Position numbers and translations under genes: made by a program
Part shown: positions 53,643 through 64,000 of the stretch, piece by piece
How positions within the stretch are numbered: the first letter of the stretch is position 1
Layout: every line of letters begins with the position of its first letter
Source of the DNA: Latilactobacillus fuchuensis DSM 14340 = JCM 11249
GTDB taxonomy: Bacteria; Bacillota; Bacilli; Lactobacillales; Lactobacillaceae
Assembly: GCF_000615805.1 (NCBI RefSeq)
Contig: NZ_BAMJ01000006.1
Location: forward strand, 1-64,000
Direction of reading: 5' to 3'
DNA: 64,000 bases
Notes under the pieces: generated by a model
The model's database searches: none
Seen by the model: only the letters and a program-made list of their open reading frames with translations
Told to the model about the DNA's origin: nothing

Positions 53643-54165
53643 TTAGAAAGGTAAATCATCATCTGAGATATCAATTGCTTGGCCATTATTTGCAAATGGA
53701 TCGGCAGGTTTGTTATCTGCAACTGGTGCATTACCCGTTTGTTGAGTTGGTAAAACCGGTTTGTTGGCTACCAGTATTTTGTTGACCGCCAAAGTTTTGG
53801 TTTGTGCTTGCGCTTGAACCTTCACCTTGTCGGTGTTCAGTTGTCGTCCGTGATTCTAACAATGAGAAATTATCAACAACCACTTCAGTCACGTAGACCC
53901 GTTGACCTTGTTGGTTTTCATAATTTCTAGTTTGTAAACGGCCTTCAACACCAACTAATGAGCCTTTCTTAGTAAAGTTCGCGAAATTTTCCGCTGATTT
54001 ACGCCAAATAACACAGTTGATAAAGTCAGCTTCACGATCACCATTGGCGTTTGTGAATTGACGATTGACCGCCATTGAGAAAGTCCCAACGGCTGCTCCA
54101 CTAGAAGTGTAACGTAGGTCAACATCGCGTGTTAGCCGACCAACGAGTACAACTCGATTAATCAT
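53643..54165 (-). CDS. ssb: Single-stranded DNA-binding protein, frameshifted near 53725-53735
   Basis: OB-fold protein ([37 protein letters not shown] ... [55 protein letters not shown]) with a Gln/Gly/Asn-rich linker and the acidic tip DISDDDLPF that recruits repair and replication partners. The frame from 54165 ends early after FTNSTNG, while the tip lies in a second frame to 53643. One G fewer in the GGG stretch gives [17 protein letters not shown] and joins them (about 174 aa). As SSB is essential and the tip matters, a sequence error is the likely cause. Confidence 0.9.
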
Positions 54166-54204
54166 GCTATTAGCTCCCCTCTATTTCTTAATTACAATTC
54201 AAAA

Positions 54205-54501
54205 TTAGTCTTCGCGTTTAACGATCATATGGCGTAGTACTGAGCCATCAATCTTAGCTAGACGATCAAATTCGTTTAAAGCTTCATCATTATCAGCTAA
54301 AACATTTACAATATGGTAAATGCCTTCGTGTTGATTGTTGATTTCATAAGCTAAACGACGTTTTGACCAGTCTTTTGAATCAACCACTTCAGCGCCGTTG
54401 TCTTTTAAGATGCCGTCGTAACGGTTGACAAGGGCTGTTTTACTTTCTTCATCAAGTGTTGTAGTGATGATATAAGTAACTTCGTATTTTGATTGAGCCA
54501 T
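54205..54501 (-). CDS. rpsF: 30S ribosomal protein S6
   Basis: 98-aa S6: [89 protein letters not shown]. First of rpsF-ssb-rpsR. The 5' leader (54502-54627) contains a possible SD-sequestering element, consistent with S6:S18 autoregulation. Confidence 0.96.
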   Translation of the reverse strand: MAQSKYEVTYIITTTLDEESKTALVNRYDGILKDNGAEVVDSKDWSKRRLAYEINNQHEGIYHIVNVLADNDEALNEFDRLAKIDGSVLRHMIVKRED

Positions 54502-54508
54502 GACTGTT

Positions 54509-54601
54509 CACCTCCTTATGGACTTTAGGTTCTTACTCAATAAGAACAAGGAGTAACTGACTAATAAATTAGCCTCACGATTTAGGCCCGATGCCTAAAT
54601 C
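54509..54601 (-). promoter_or_regulatory. rpsF leader with anti-SD and hairpins
   Basis: ACTCCTT (complement of 54548-54555) can pair with the SD AAGGAGG (complement of 54511-54517). A strong hairpin GATTTAGGC-loop-GCCTAAATC is at 54579-54601, and another TTCTTA / TAAGAA lies between. Similar to ribosomal-protein autoregulatory leaders; whether it is the Rfam S6:S18 leader was not tested. Confidence 0.5.
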
Positions 54602-54621
54602 ACAGATACTCACAATATAAA

Positions 54622-54650
54622 ATTGTATCATACCGTTTCTGAAAATACAA
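54622..54650 (-). promoter_or_regulatory. Promoter of rpsF-ssb-rpsR
   Basis: On the minus strand TTGTAT (54645-54650), 17 bases, TACAAT (54622-54627). Confidence 0.75.
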
Positions 54651-54658
54651 TCCCAAAC

Positions 54659-54693
54659 AAAAAATCGCTTTTGCAAATGAATGCAAAAACGAT
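54659..54693 (-). terminator. Terminator after gyrA
   Basis: ATCGTTTTTGCA / TGCAAAAGCGAT (minus-strand reading, complement of 54664-54693), then T-rich. Confidence 0.75.
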
Positions 54694-54704
54694 TAATGAT
54701 TTAA

Positions 54705-57299
54705 TTATTTTTCTGAATCTGGTTGTTCGTCTTGATCCGCTTCAGCGCGTTTTAAGAGTTCATCAACCTGTGCTAATCCCGTATCAGTTGAATCTGATGC
54801 AACTGGTGTTTCAGTGGTTTCAGGCGTTGTTGCTTGCCCTTCAACGACTTCGGCTTCATCCGGTTCAGCTTCCACTTTGGCCATTGTTGCGACCTTGGCT
54901 TGATCATCCACTCGGATTAAACGGACCCCTAAGGTTGCCCGACCGGTTTGTGAGACGTTCGCGACTTGGAATCGAATTAAGACCCCAGTATCGGTGATTA
55001 AGAGGATATCTTCTTCACCGGTGACAGCGGTAATCCCGGCTAGTGGGCCGTTCTTTTCAGTGATATTGGCAGTCTTAATCCCTTTACCACCACGACCCTT
55101 AATTGGATAATCACTAACAGTCGTTCGCTTACCATAACCCTTTTCAGAAATAACTAAGATTTCTTGACCAGGAATCAGTAAGTCAGAACCGACGACGTAA
55201 TCGCCTTCGCGTAAACGAATCCCACGAACACCGGCTGCTGTCCGACCCATCGAACGAACCGCTGATTCGCTGAATGAGACGGCGTAACCATTGTGCGTCC
55301 CGATAAAGATGTTTTGTTGACCGTCAGTCAATAAGACGTTGATCAATTCATCGTCTTCTTTTAACGTCAAAGCCTTCAAACCGTTGCTGCGGATGTTGGC
55401 AAATTCGCTAACGGATGTCCGTTTAACCGTCCCTAAACGCGTGATAAAGAACAAAGCTTGTTCGTCTTTGATTTCTTTACCCAAGTTAACGACGGTTTGA
55501 ACCCGTTCATCCGAATTAATCCCTAAGAGATTAATGATTGGAATCCCTTTGGCCGTCCGACCGTATTCAGGAATTTCATAGCCTTTAGCGCGATAAACTT
55601 TACCCGTATTGGTAAAGAATAGGAGCACTTCATGGGTTGATGTCGAGATTAAGTGTTCGATGAAATCATCATCATGAACGCCCATCCCTTGAATCCCACG
55701 GCCACCACGATTTTGGACTTTGAATTCACTGGCTGGCAAGCGTTTAATGTAACCATTGTGCGTTAACGCAATGACAACATCTTCTTCTTCAATCAAGTCT
55801 TCATCTTCTAAGCTGAGGACTTCACCGACCAATAATTCAGTCCGACGTTTGTCGCCGAATTTATTTTGAATTTCTAACAATTCGTCATAAATAATTTTTT
55901 GGATTCGTTCAGGTTTCGCCAAAATATCTTTCAAATCGGCAATTAAAGTCATCAAATTATTGTATTCATTTTCGACTTTATCCCGTTCCAAACCAGTTAA
56001 TCGGACTAATCGCATGTCTAAAATGGCTTGGGCTTGTTTGTCTGAAAGTTGATATTGATCCATCAACAAGACCTTCGCCGTATCACCGGTTTTAGCGCTC
56101 CGAATAATCTGAATAATCGCATCAATATGGTCTAAAGCAATCCGTAAACCGGCCAAAATATGGGCGCGGGCTTCGGCCTTCTTCAAATCAAATTCAGTCC
56201 GGCGACGCAAGACTTCTTCTTGATGGATTAAATAATATTCCAAAATTGATTTCAAACTCAAGACTTTAGGGGCACCGTTGACGATGGCCACCATATTAAA
56301 TGAGAATGATGTTTGTAATGGTGTCAGCTTGTATAAGTTATTTAAAACCACTGAAGCACTCATATCACGACGGACATCAATCACAATCCGCATCCCGTCA
56401 CGATCAGATTCATCGTTTAAATCGGTAATGCCTTCAAGTCGTTTATCGCGGGCTAATTCAGCAATTCGTTCCACTAACTTAGCTTTGTTGACCATGTAAG
56501 GAATTTCCGTGACGATAATCCGTTCACGACCACTCTTTTGGACTTCAACATCGACCTTGGCCCGTAAGGTAATCGTGCCCTTACCGGATTCGTAAGCGTG
56601 GCGAATACCAGACTTACCCATCACTAAGCCACCCGTTGGGAAATCAGGTCCCGGCATGGCTTCCATCAAGTCAGCAGTCGTTGCTTCTGGATTATCCATC
56701 AAAATATGCAACGCACTAATGACTTCTGCCAAGTTATGGGGCGGAATATTAGTCGTCATCCCAACGGCAATCCCGGTGGCCCCATTGACGAGTAAGTTCG
56801 GAAAACGCGCTGGTAAAACAGCAGGTTCCCGTTCTGATTCATCATAATTGGGTACGAAATCAATCGTATTTTTATTGATATCACGTAACATTTCAACAGC
56901 CATCTTGCTCATCCGGGCTTCGGTGTACCGCATTGCGGCAGCGCCATCGCCATCGACTGAACCAAAGTTACCATGACCGTCGACTAACATATACCGGTAA
57001 CTAAAATCTTGGGCCATCCGCACCATGGCTTCATAAATTGCAGAATCCCCATGTGGATGGTACTTCCCCATAACATCCCCAACGATCCGGGCCGATTTCT
57101 TATACGGTTTTTCAGGGGTAACCCCTAATTCATTCATCCCGTATAGAATTCGGCGTTGAACGGGTTTTAAACCGTCACGTACGTCAGGTAATGCCCGGGC
57201 AACAATGACGCTCATTGCGTATTCAAGGAATGACTTGCGCATTGTTTTAGATAAATTGACGTTTTCAATCCGCCCGCTTTGGACATCTTCGTTTGCCAT
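54705..57299 (-). CDS. gyrA: DNA gyrase subunit A
   Basis: 864 aa. Breakage-reunion domain with catalytic Tyr in [10 protein letters not shown], quinolone region [15 protein letters not shown] (wild-type-like Ser and Glu), and a C-terminal six-bladed pinwheel with the GyrA-box in blade-like [11 protein letters not shown]. Acidic tail ([12 protein letters not shown]). ATG 57299, SD GAGGGG. It follows gyrB after about 40 bases in the usual order. Confidence 0.95.
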   Translation of the reverse strand: MANEDVQSGRIENVNLSKTMRKSFLEYAMSVIVARALPDVRDGLKPVQRRILYGMNELGVTPEKPYKKSARIVGDVMGKYHPHGDSAIYEAMVRMAQDFSYRYMLVDGHGNFGSVDGDGAAAMRYTEARMSKMAVEMLRDINKNTIDFVPNYDESEREPAVLPARFPNLLVNGATGIAVGMTTNIPPHNLAEVISALHILMDNPEATTADLMEAMPGPDFPTGGLVMGKSGIRHAYESGKGTITLRAKVDVEVQKSGRERIIVTEIPYMVNKAKLVERIAELARDKRLEGITDLNDESDRDGMRIVIDVRRDMSASVVLNNLYKLTPLQTSFSFNMVAIVNGAPKVLSLKSILEYYLIHQEEVLRRRTEFDLKKAEARAHILAGLRIALDHIDAIIQIIRSAKTGDTAKVLLMDQYQLSDKQAQAILDMRLVRLTGLERDKVENEYNNLMTLIADLKDILAKPERIQKIIYDELLEIQNKFGDKRRTELLVGEVLSLEDEDLIEEEDVVIALTHNGYIKRLPASEFKVQNRGGRGIQGMGVHDDDFIEHLISTSTHEVLLFFTNTGKVYRAKGYEIPEYGRTAKGIPIINLLGINSDERVQTVVNLGKEIKDEQALFFITRLGTVKRTSVSEFANIRSNGLKALTLKEDDELINVLLTDGQQNIFIGTHNGYAVSFSESAVRSMGRTAAGVRGIRLREGDYVVGSDLLIPGQEILVISEKGYGKRTTVSDYPIKGRGGKGIKTANITEKNGPLAGITAVTGEEDILLITDTGVLIRFQVANVSQTGRATLGVRLIRVDDQAKVATMAKVEAEPDEAEVVEGQATTPETTETPVASDSTDTGLAQVDELLKRAEADQDEQPDSEK

Positions 57300-57342
57300 T
57301 AATCGATAAACCCCTCTCAATCAATTTCAGTTCAAGCTTTTA

Positions 57343-59321
<1,979 letters not shown>

Positions 59322-59339
59322 GTGAAATTCCTCCGCTCT

Positions 59340-60478
59340 CTAGTCTGTTTGTGCTGCTGTTGTTTCAGTGACAACCAACCCGTCGGTCACGTTAAAGACC
59401 TTGGGCGTTGCAATAATGTCTTTTTTAACGTTTTCAAGACTAGTCGTCGTTAAAAAAGTTTGCACTTTATTTTGAAACGTCTTTAACAGATGTGTCTGCC
59501 GTAAATCATCGAGTTCTGACAAAACATCATCCAATAAAAGAACCGGATATTCACCGGTTTGTTCTTTCATTAAATCAATCTCGGCCAACTTAACACTTAA
59601 AGCCGTCGTCCGTTGTTGACCTTGTGACCCAAAAGACTGCACATCCTTATCATTGACGATAAATTGAACGTCATCGCGATGCGGACCGACTAAGCTAGTC
59701 CCCTGTTCGATCTCACGACCCTGTTGTTGTTCATACAGTTTCTGAAATGATTGATACAACGTTTCTGAATCTTGACTCAATTGCTCGCTATCGAGCTGTG
59801 TTTGATAACGAAACGTTAATTTTTCGCGACCTTTAGTAATTTCTTGATGCAGTTTTTGCGCCCATTTCTCCATTTGTTGCAAGAATTGATAACGCGCAAC
59901 CGTCACCTCAGCCCCATACGCCGCTAATTGATCAGATAAAACGCCTAAATAGACCAAATCTTTGGCTTGATGCCGTTGGAGTTGTTTCAAATATTGATTA
60001 CGTTGTTTTAAAATCGCTTTATATTGTGAAATATTGTAGAGATATTTGGCACTCATTTGGCCAAATTCCATATCAATAAACCGCCGCCGGACTGCTGGTG
60101 ATCCTTTAACGATGTTTAAATCTTCCGGGGCAAATAAGACGACGTTGAGTTGGCCAATGTATTGGGACAACTTAGCTTGCTCTAAATGATTGACCTTGGC
60201 TTTTTTGCTTTATGGCTCAACACCAATTCCAAAGGCACTTGACCAACCGTCCGTTGCACTTGTCCGGTAATTTTAGCAAATTCACTATCCCACTGGATTA
60301 ATTCGCGATCATTATTGGTCCGATGCGACCGCGCCAAAGCTAAGACGTAGATGGCTTCTAATAAATTGGTCTTACCTTGCGCATTTTCACCAATCAACAC
60401 ATTGGTATCCGGCGAGAATTCTAAGGCCACCTGATCATAATTCCGGTAATGGTCCAATTGGAGCGCACTTAAATACAT
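59340..60478 (-). CDS. recF: DNA replication and repair protein RecF, frameshifted near 60208
   Basis: About 379-aa SMC-like ATPase that loads RecA on gapped DNA. Walker [10 protein letters not shown] (residue about 34), [31 protein letters not shown] block, signature [10 protein letters not shown] and Walker [12 protein letters not shown]. The frame from 60478 breaks after LSHKAKK; one G added next to 60207-60209 gives [23 protein letters not shown] and joins to the remaining part (to 59340). Starts 6 bases after yaaA. A sequence error is likely. Confidence 0.92.
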
Positions 60479-60484
60479 GGTGTG

Positions 60485-60712
60485 CTACAAGCTTTCTTGT
60501 TTAATGATCTTAAACTGACCGTGATCAGGCACTTCAACCACGTCATCAGCGTATAACTTCCGGCCCCGACGATCATCCGCTTCACCGTTGACTAAGACGG
60601 TTGTTTCGCGTAAATACCATTTTGCTTTGCCACCTGTTGAGACAACGCCTTCTTCTTTGAGTAACTGTCCTAATGTCACGAATTCAGCCTCTAGTTGCAC
60701 TTCTTGTATCAT
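60485..60712 (-). CDS. yaaA: S4 domain RNA-binding protein YaaA
   Basis: 75-aa S4-like RNA-binding domain (LGQLLKEEGVVSTGGKAKWYLRETTVLVNGEADDRRGRKLYADDVVEV). Sits between dnaN and recF in Firmicutes and is co-transcribed with recF (6-base gap). Start ATG 60712; its SD is weak. Function in the cell is not well known; probably ribosome-related. Confidence 0.93.
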   Translation of the reverse strand: MIQEVQLEAEFVTLGQLLKEEGVVSTGGKAKWYLRETTVLVNGEADDRRGRKLYADDVVEVPDHGQFKIIKQESL

Positions 60713-60773
60713 AACAACCCACCATTCTTAATGATCTTAATTAATTTGTGACTAATCTCGAATCTTACTCACA

Positions 60774-60802
60774 ATTATAGACTTTTTTACCCTTAAAAAC
60801 AA
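60774..60802 (-). promoter_or_regulatory. Promoter of yaaA-recF-gyrBA
   Basis: On the minus strand TTGTTT (60797-60802), 17 bases, TATAAT (60774-60779). Confidence 0.65.
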
Positions 60803-60811
60803 ATAAACATC

Positions 60812-60849
60812 GTTAAAATCGCTTCTCAGCGTTTTTAGCGATTTTAAAC
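60812..60849. repeat. Hairpin in the dnaN-yaaA gap
   Basis: TTAAAATCGCT (60813-60823) pairs with AGCGATTTTAA (60837-60847). It may terminate dnaN transcripts after the array. 60850-60944 shows nothing clear. Confidence 0.5.
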
Positions 60850-60944
60850 ATCTCCTACTTGCAAATGCTGAAATCGCTCTAACATAATTTATTTTAGATT
60901 TGACCACGATCCCTAATTACACTATTTCTCAAAAAAAGAGCTGT

Positions 60945-61405
60945 GATATAAGCCTCAGTATTCTGATATTCTTCGACGCGCACCATAACTCAGATTGATA
61001 ACGTGTAGTCATTCACAGTTTCCTGTGCTTATCGACATTTCGCAACCAAAGTCCAAAGTACGGACTTTATTCACGAAACTAGGCTAATGCTCCGAAACTA
61101 CCGTGAGTGACAGCACTTAAATCATAGCGTGCTTCTCAGCCAACTTCTTCCGTCTAGCTACGAATCGCAAATTTTGACTAACCCCAGTCATAACTCACAA
61201 TTCTAGGCTATACTCAGAAGTTAATCGGCTGAGTCAGCACTTAAATCATAACGTGCTTCTCAAGTAGCCTTTTCCGGTTAACTACAAAATCAGCGTTATG
61301 ATTCAGAGTACAAATCATAACGCTGATTTCTAGGTTAATCCTCAAAGCCTGACCAACTTGAGTCAGCACTCAGTTGCTACCCGCAACCCAACACACTTAA
61401 TTTAG
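60945..61405 (-). repeat. Palindromic repeat array 2, next to dnaN
   Basis: Units start at 61000, 61126 and 61250 with A(A/G)CGTG, joined by GCACTTAAATCATAACGTGCTTC-type linkers (second and third variants); a degenerate piece lies before 61000. Internal stems differ, e.g. ATCAGCGTTATGATT / AATCATAACGCTGAT and CAAAGTCCAAAG. The right end overlaps the dnaN stop (tta 61402-61404). Confidence 0.8.
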
Positions 61406-62541
61406 AACGTCCGTACAGGGGTGATCAATTGAATATAGTGTTCTTGATCCTCACTAGGTACTAAGGTAAATGGGCGTAGTGCTGAAGTGAAGTTGATATT
61501 AATCGTGGTTTGGCCAAATGAGCGAAGTGCGTCTTTCATATAATCAGGATTAAATGAAATTTCCAAATCTTCACCCGTTAAGTTTTCGAATTGGAGTGCT
61601 TCTTCCACATTCCCGACATCTGGCGAATTACCGTAAATAACGGCCGTTTGATCGGCATTATTTAACGTTAAGCGCACGACGTTGTTCCGACTTTCATGTG
61701 ATAACAATGAAGCCCGTTCAATGGCGGCTAATAAAACAGGGGCGTTAAATTCGATTTGGGTACTTGAACTGGTTGGAATTAAACGGGCTGTATCAGGATA
61801 ATTACCTTCCAATAAACGTGAATAGAATGCCAAATTACCCGCTTTAAAGAGCACTTGGTTTTCTGCAATCCGTAATTCAACGTTATCGACATCGTCTGCG
61901 AGTGTTCTGGAAAGTTCAATTAAACTCTTCCCTGGAATAATCACGTCGTAATCCGTGTCTTCTGGTAGATCAACCGTCAATTTACGTTGGGCTAATCGAT
62001 GACTATCGGTTGCAACGGCCAACATTTCGCCGTTGTCTAACACTAAATGCACGCCGGTTAGGATTGGTCGACTTTCTTGATTTGAAACGGCAATTACGGT
62101 TTGATGAATTAATTGTTTTAAGACATCCGTACTGATGCTAAATGGATTTTGTCCCGCAATTTCAGGTAAATGAGGATAATTATTAGCATCTAAACCGTTA
62201 ATTGTAAATTCTGACTTACCTGAACGAATCGTGGTTTGGAAATTATCACCAACAGCAACCATCATTTGGTCTTCTGGTAATTTTTTAACGATTTCACTAA
62301 AGAAACGTGCTGGTAACACAATTGAGCCCGTTTCTTCAATCACTAATTGATTCTTTTCATCATTAGTCGCTAAAGTCGCTTCAATAGAAATATCAGCATC
62401 ACTACCGGTTAATGTTAAGCCTTCTTGAGAAAGCATTAATTTAAGCCCGGTTAAAATTGGAATAGTGGTTTTAGCTGAAATGGCACGTTGAACATCATTA
62501 AGCGTTTTGATGAATAAAGCACGATTAATTGAAAATTTCAT
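61402..62541 (-). CDS. dnaN: DNA polymerase III beta subunit (sliding clamp)
   Basis: 379-aa clamp: MKFSINRALFIKTLNDVQRAIS, three similar domains, and the C-terminal partner-binding LVPSEDQEHYIQLITPVRTF. SD GGAGG; start ATG 62541. Follows dnaA after a DnaA-box region. The stop codon overlaps the edge of array 2, and no direct terminator precedes the array. Confidence 0.96.
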   Translation of the reverse strand: MKFSINRALFIKTLNDVQRAISAKTTIPILTGLKLMLSQEGLTLTGSDADISIEATLATNDEKNQLVIEETGSIVLPARFFSEIVKKLPEDQMMVAVGDNFQTTIRSGKSEFTINGLDANNYPHLPEIAGQNPFSISTDVLKQLIHQTVIAVSNQESRPILTGVHLVLDNGEMLAVATDSHRLAQRKLTVDLPEDTDYDVIIPGKSLIELSRTLADDVDNVELRIAENQVLFKAGNLAFYSRLLEGNYPDTARLIPTSSSTQIEFNAPVLLAAIERASLLSHESRNNVVRLTLNNADQTAVIYGNSPDVGNVEEALQFENLTGEDLEISFNPDYMKDALRSFGQTTININFTSALRPFTLVPSEDQEHYIQLITPVRTF

Positions 62542-62565
62542 AAGTCTAATCCTCCGGAGATTTAA

Positions 62566-62711
62566 GTATATATATATATTAAAGATTTTTAAGTAATAGT
62601 AGTAGGGCCTGTGGAAGCTGTGGATAAAGTAGAAAACCTAAAGTGCCAATAGTTTTCCACTTGTGGACAAGTTGTGTAATAACCTCAGGATAACTTTACC
62701 AGTTGTCCACA
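62566..62711. other. Chromosomal origin region (dnaA-dnaN spacer)
   Basis: An AT-rich stretch (TATATATATATATT and T-rich, 62566-62590) may be the unwinding element. DnaA boxes: TGTGGATAA (62619-62627, complement of TTATCCACA, exact), TGTGGACAA (62662-62670), TTGTCCACA (62703-62711) and the weaker TTTTCCACT (62654-62662). Position between dnaA and dnaN is typical of a Gram-positive origin. Confidence 0.8.
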
Positions 62712-62718
62712 GGCCGTT

Positions 62719-64000
62719 TTAACCGGTTAACGTATTTTTTAAATCTAAGATGGCCTCTTTTAAATTTTGATCAATGGCCATGCCTTGGCTGATTCGTTCG
62801 TGGGCGTGCATGACAGTTGTATGATCTTTACCGCCAAATTCTTGGCCAATTTTGGGTAGAGAGCTATCAGTCATTTCGCGGGCTAAATACATGGCAATTT
62901 GCCGTGGTAGGACGATTTCTTTGACCCGTTTGCGGCCTTTTAAATCAGCAATTGTTAAACTGTAATATTTGGCGACCACGGATTGAATCTTCGCGATTGA
63001 TAATTGGCTGGATTTACCATTCAGTTTCAATCCTTTGAGGGCGTCAGCTGCTAAACCAGTTGTGATTTCAGCATTTTGCATCGTCGCGTAGGCTTGGACC
63101 CGCACGAGTGCCCCTTCGAGTTCTCGGACATTGGAATCAATTTGACCCGCAATATAGCTGAGCGTATCTTCCGGAATTTCAAGATGTTCAGCGTCCGCTT
63201 TATTTCGTAAAATGGCGATTCGAGTTTCCAAATCAGGTGGTGTGATGTCGACCGATAGGCCCCATTTAAAACGGGAAACTAACCGTTCTTGTAACTTGGG
63301 AATTTCATTAGGTAACCGATCAGAGGTCAGGACGATTTGTTTTTTATCATTATATAAATCGTTAAACGTATGGAAGAATTCTTCCTGCGTCCCCTCTTTA
63401 TCGGCGAAAAATTGGATATCATCAACTAATAAAAGATCGACATTCCGATATTCCTGACGAAATTTTTCCTGATTTTTAGTTTGAATTGAATTAATAAAAT
63501 CGTTGGCGAATGCTTCACTCGTCACGTATTTTACGTTGGTATCGGGTTTAGATTCCAATAATTGATGCCCAATCGCTTGCATCAAATGGGTTTTTCCTAA
63601 ACCGACGCCACCATATAAAAAGAGTGGATTATACAAGACACCAGGTTCTTCTGAAACCACGAGTGCTGCGGCGTGCGCCATTTGATTCCCCTTGCCGGTG
63701 ACGAAGGTGTCAAATGTGTATTTACTATTTAAATGGGTTTCACGCAAAAAAGTCGGTGTTTCAGCTTTCGTTAAAGGCCGCGAAGTGAGTGATTGATCGG
63801 CAGCTAAGTTGTCAGATTCCCCAGGCAACACAAAAATAGGGGTCAATTCGATTTCAGCGAATTCATACGCCCCTTCAACGACTTTAGTCGCTAAATTATT
63901 TTCCCAATATTCTTTGTGTAGAACTGACGGTACCTCAATCACTAATTCATTCGCTCTAAAAGCAAGTGGTTTGGCGGTTTTAATCCAAGCGTTAAAACCA
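62719..64000 (-). CDS. dnaA: Chromosomal replication initiator DnaA, 5' end outside window
   Basis: At least 425 codons of DnaA. AAA+ core with [21 protein letters not shown]-type Walker [13 protein letters not shown] Walker B, arginine and sensor motifs, and the C-terminal HTH ([15 protein letters not shown]) that reads DnaA boxes. The frame stays open to 64000 and shows N-terminal domain I sequence ([22 protein letters not shown]), so the true start is beyond the edge; GTG 63942 is internal. Confidence 0.96.
   Translation of the reverse strand, partial: GFNAWIKTAKPLAFRANELVIEVPSVLHKEYWENNLATKVVEGAYEFAEIELTPIFVLPGESDNLAADQSLTSRPLTKAETPTFLRETHLNSKYTFDTFVTGKGNQMAHAAALVVSEEPGVLYNPLFLYGGVGLGKTHLMQAIGHQLLESKPDTNVKYVTSEAFANDFINSIQTKNQEKFRQEYRNVDLLLVDDIQFFADKEGTQEEFFHTFNDLYNDKKQIVLTSDRLPNEIPKLQERLVSRFKWGLSVDITPPDLETRIAILRNKADAEHLEIPEDTLSYIAGQIDSNVRELEGALVRVQAYATMQNAEITTGLAADALKGLKLNGKSSQLSIAKIQSVVAKYYSLTIADLKGRKRVKEIVLPRQIAMYLAREMTDSSLPKIGQEFGGKDHTTVMHAHERISQGMAIDQNLKEAILDLKNTLTG

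Overview
The window is about 64 kb of a low-GC Gram-positive chromosome around the replication origin of a lactobacillus. Gene content, Shine-Dalgarno strength and protein sequences fit the Latilactobacillus sakei/curvatus group best; the species call is inference. The right end holds the origin read from the minus strand: dnaA (cut by the window edge), a DnaA-box cluster, dnaN, yaaA, recF, gyrB, gyrA, rpsF-ssb-rpsR, gdpP-rplI and dnaB. A purine permease with a PurR-type operator follows on the plus strand, then rsmG-noc-parA-parB-DUF951-ychF-DUF1129 on the minus strand. Sites resembling parS (ParB) and Noc-binding sequences occur at several intergenic or gene-end positions.

Moving left: a hydrolase, a bile-salt-hydrolase/penicillin-V-acylase gene, a possible structured RNA, nrdI and a HAD phosphatase (convergent), DegV, a CNNM/CBS membrane protein, an aldo-keto reductase, a DUF2075 NTPase, a four-gene OpuC-type osmolyte importer, a run of small duplicated membrane-protein genes, queG, a tyrosine phosphatase, CorA, two UspA proteins, Tag, a small ABC exporter, glutathione peroxidase, PanE, MarR-VanZ, Tpx, an NlpC/P60 hydrolase and a guanylate-kinase paralogue. 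From 12.0 down to 4.7 kb lies a six-gene minus-strand unit: Fur regulator, Ser-rich membrane protein, two-TM protein, Mga-like regulator, Thr/Ser-rich protein and a 1157-aa secreted protein with about 12 CnaB-type repeats but no LPXTG anchor. The left end has hflX behind a probable leader-peptide attenuator, an iron-dependent alcohol dehydrogenase and a ROK kinase.

Two things stand out. First, 124-129-bp palindromic modules sharing the ends AACGTGCTT...CACTTCTTTTCTT form arrays (17161-17851 and 60945-61405) and single copies; several overlap or abut the stop codon of the gene they follow. Second, seven genes, among them gyrB, ssb and recF, carry one single-base frameshift each, mostly in short homopolymers. 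That pattern points to uncorrected sequence error rather than gene decay.

No rRNA, tRNA, CRISPR array, prophage or insertion sequence was seen.
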